A DNA stretch of 5,824 nt from an uncultured Clostridium sp. (GTDB taxonomy: Bacteria > Bacillota > Clostridia > Clostridiales > Clostridiaceae): assembly GCA_934777095.1 (NCBI GenBank), contig CAKVNP010000151.1, positions 1-5,824 on the forward strand, given 5' to 3'. The translations under genes and the position numbers were made by a program. Under the pieces are notes generated by a model. That model had not been told where the DNA came from. It saw only the letters and a program-made list of their open reading frames with translations, and did not search any database. Of the stretch, positions 5,737-5,824 are shown piece by piece; position 1 is the first letter of the stretch; every line of letters starts with the position of its first letter.

Positions 5737-5771
5737 ATGCTAATTTAAAAAAATGTGGTTGGAGGAAAAAC

Positions 5772-5824
5772 ATGATTAATGGATTAAATGAAAAAGAAGT
5801 TAATGAAAGCAGAAAGCTTCATGG
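5772..5824 (+). CDS. Cation-transporting P-type ATPase, probably Ca2+ type (3' end missing)
   Basis: Only 17 full codons are present: MINGLNEKEVNESRKLH, with the next codon starting gg (Gly). The pattern GLNEKEVNESRKLHG is typical of the N-terminal cation-ATPase domain of bacterial PMCA/SERCA-like Ca2+ pumps, where 'GL...EV..SR..HG.N' opens the protein. The ribosome site GGAGG (5761-5765) lies 6 nt before the ATG, so the start is well supported. The catalytic DKTGT loop and membrane helices would lie outside the window, so transport specificity cannot be read here. A Ca2+ or other divalent-cation pump next to three Ca2+-binding TerD proteins makes functional sense. It probably has its own transcript, given the 270-nt gap. 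Confidence 0.72.
   Translation, partial: MINGLNEKEVNESRKLH

Noticed and set aside
5717..5750. Hairpin at 5717-5736 as an intrinsic terminator
   Set aside because: No T-tract follows the stem on either strand.
5658..5771. yybP-ykoY (Mn2+) riboswitch before the ATPase gene
   Set aside because: This class often precedes TerC and P-type ATPase genes, so I looked for it, but its conserved GGGGAGUA-type core and paired loops are absent.
1..5824. CRISPR array, tRNA, rRNA or insertion-sequence transposase
   Set aside because: No regularly spaced repeats, tRNA-like cloverleaf, rRNA-like stretch or transposase-like protein was seen on either strand.

Overview
The window is low-GC, AT-rich DNA with strong AGGAGG-type ribosome binding sites, heavy use of A/T-ending codons and short intergenic gaps. 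The proteins and their order suggest a member of Clostridium or a close relative; I cannot name the species. All genes that I support lie on the + strand.

Layout. (1) Positions 1-792: the 3' part of a CoiA-like nuclease gene, with the start outside the window. It has an N-terminal Cys/His zinc-ribbon remnant, a degenerate PD-(D/E)xK-like core and a charged tail ending in QLSLF, which matches the consensus of bacterial beta sliding-clamp binding peptides. (2) Positions 814-3561: a clear promoter, then a YceG-family gene and a TelA/YaaN-family gene 17 nt apart. (3) Positions 3571-5501: a second clear promoter with an extended -10, overlapped by a 20-bp inverted repeat, then three tandem terD paralogues 19 and 13 nt apart. 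The first and third are near-twins and the middle one is divergent. (4) Positions 5502-5771: a 270-nt non-coding interval with a 108-nt imperfect palindrome, a weaker candidate promoter inside an inverted repeat, and a perfect 8-bp hairpin. (5) Positions 5772 to the end: the first 17 codons of what looks like a cation-transporting (Ca2+-type) P-type ATPase.

How it fits together. TerD, TelA and YceG together are the core of the Firmicute Ter stress-response module, equivalent to the yceCDE/yceGH genes of Bacillus subtilis. TerD proteins bind Ca2+ through Asp-rich loops, and all three copies keep those loops. TelA is a cytoplasmic helical protein. YceG belongs to a family annotated as a component of a 'biosynthetic module'. 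The biochemical output is not established, and 'tellurite resistance' is a historical name, not a demonstrated role here. A P-type ATPase directly downstream fits a metal- or Ca2+-linked envelope-stress function. Comparative-genomics work has tied Ter modules to DNA-processing enzymes, so the clamp-motif CoiA-like nuclease next door is the most intriguing neighbour, although the promoter at 814-842 shows it need not share a transcript.
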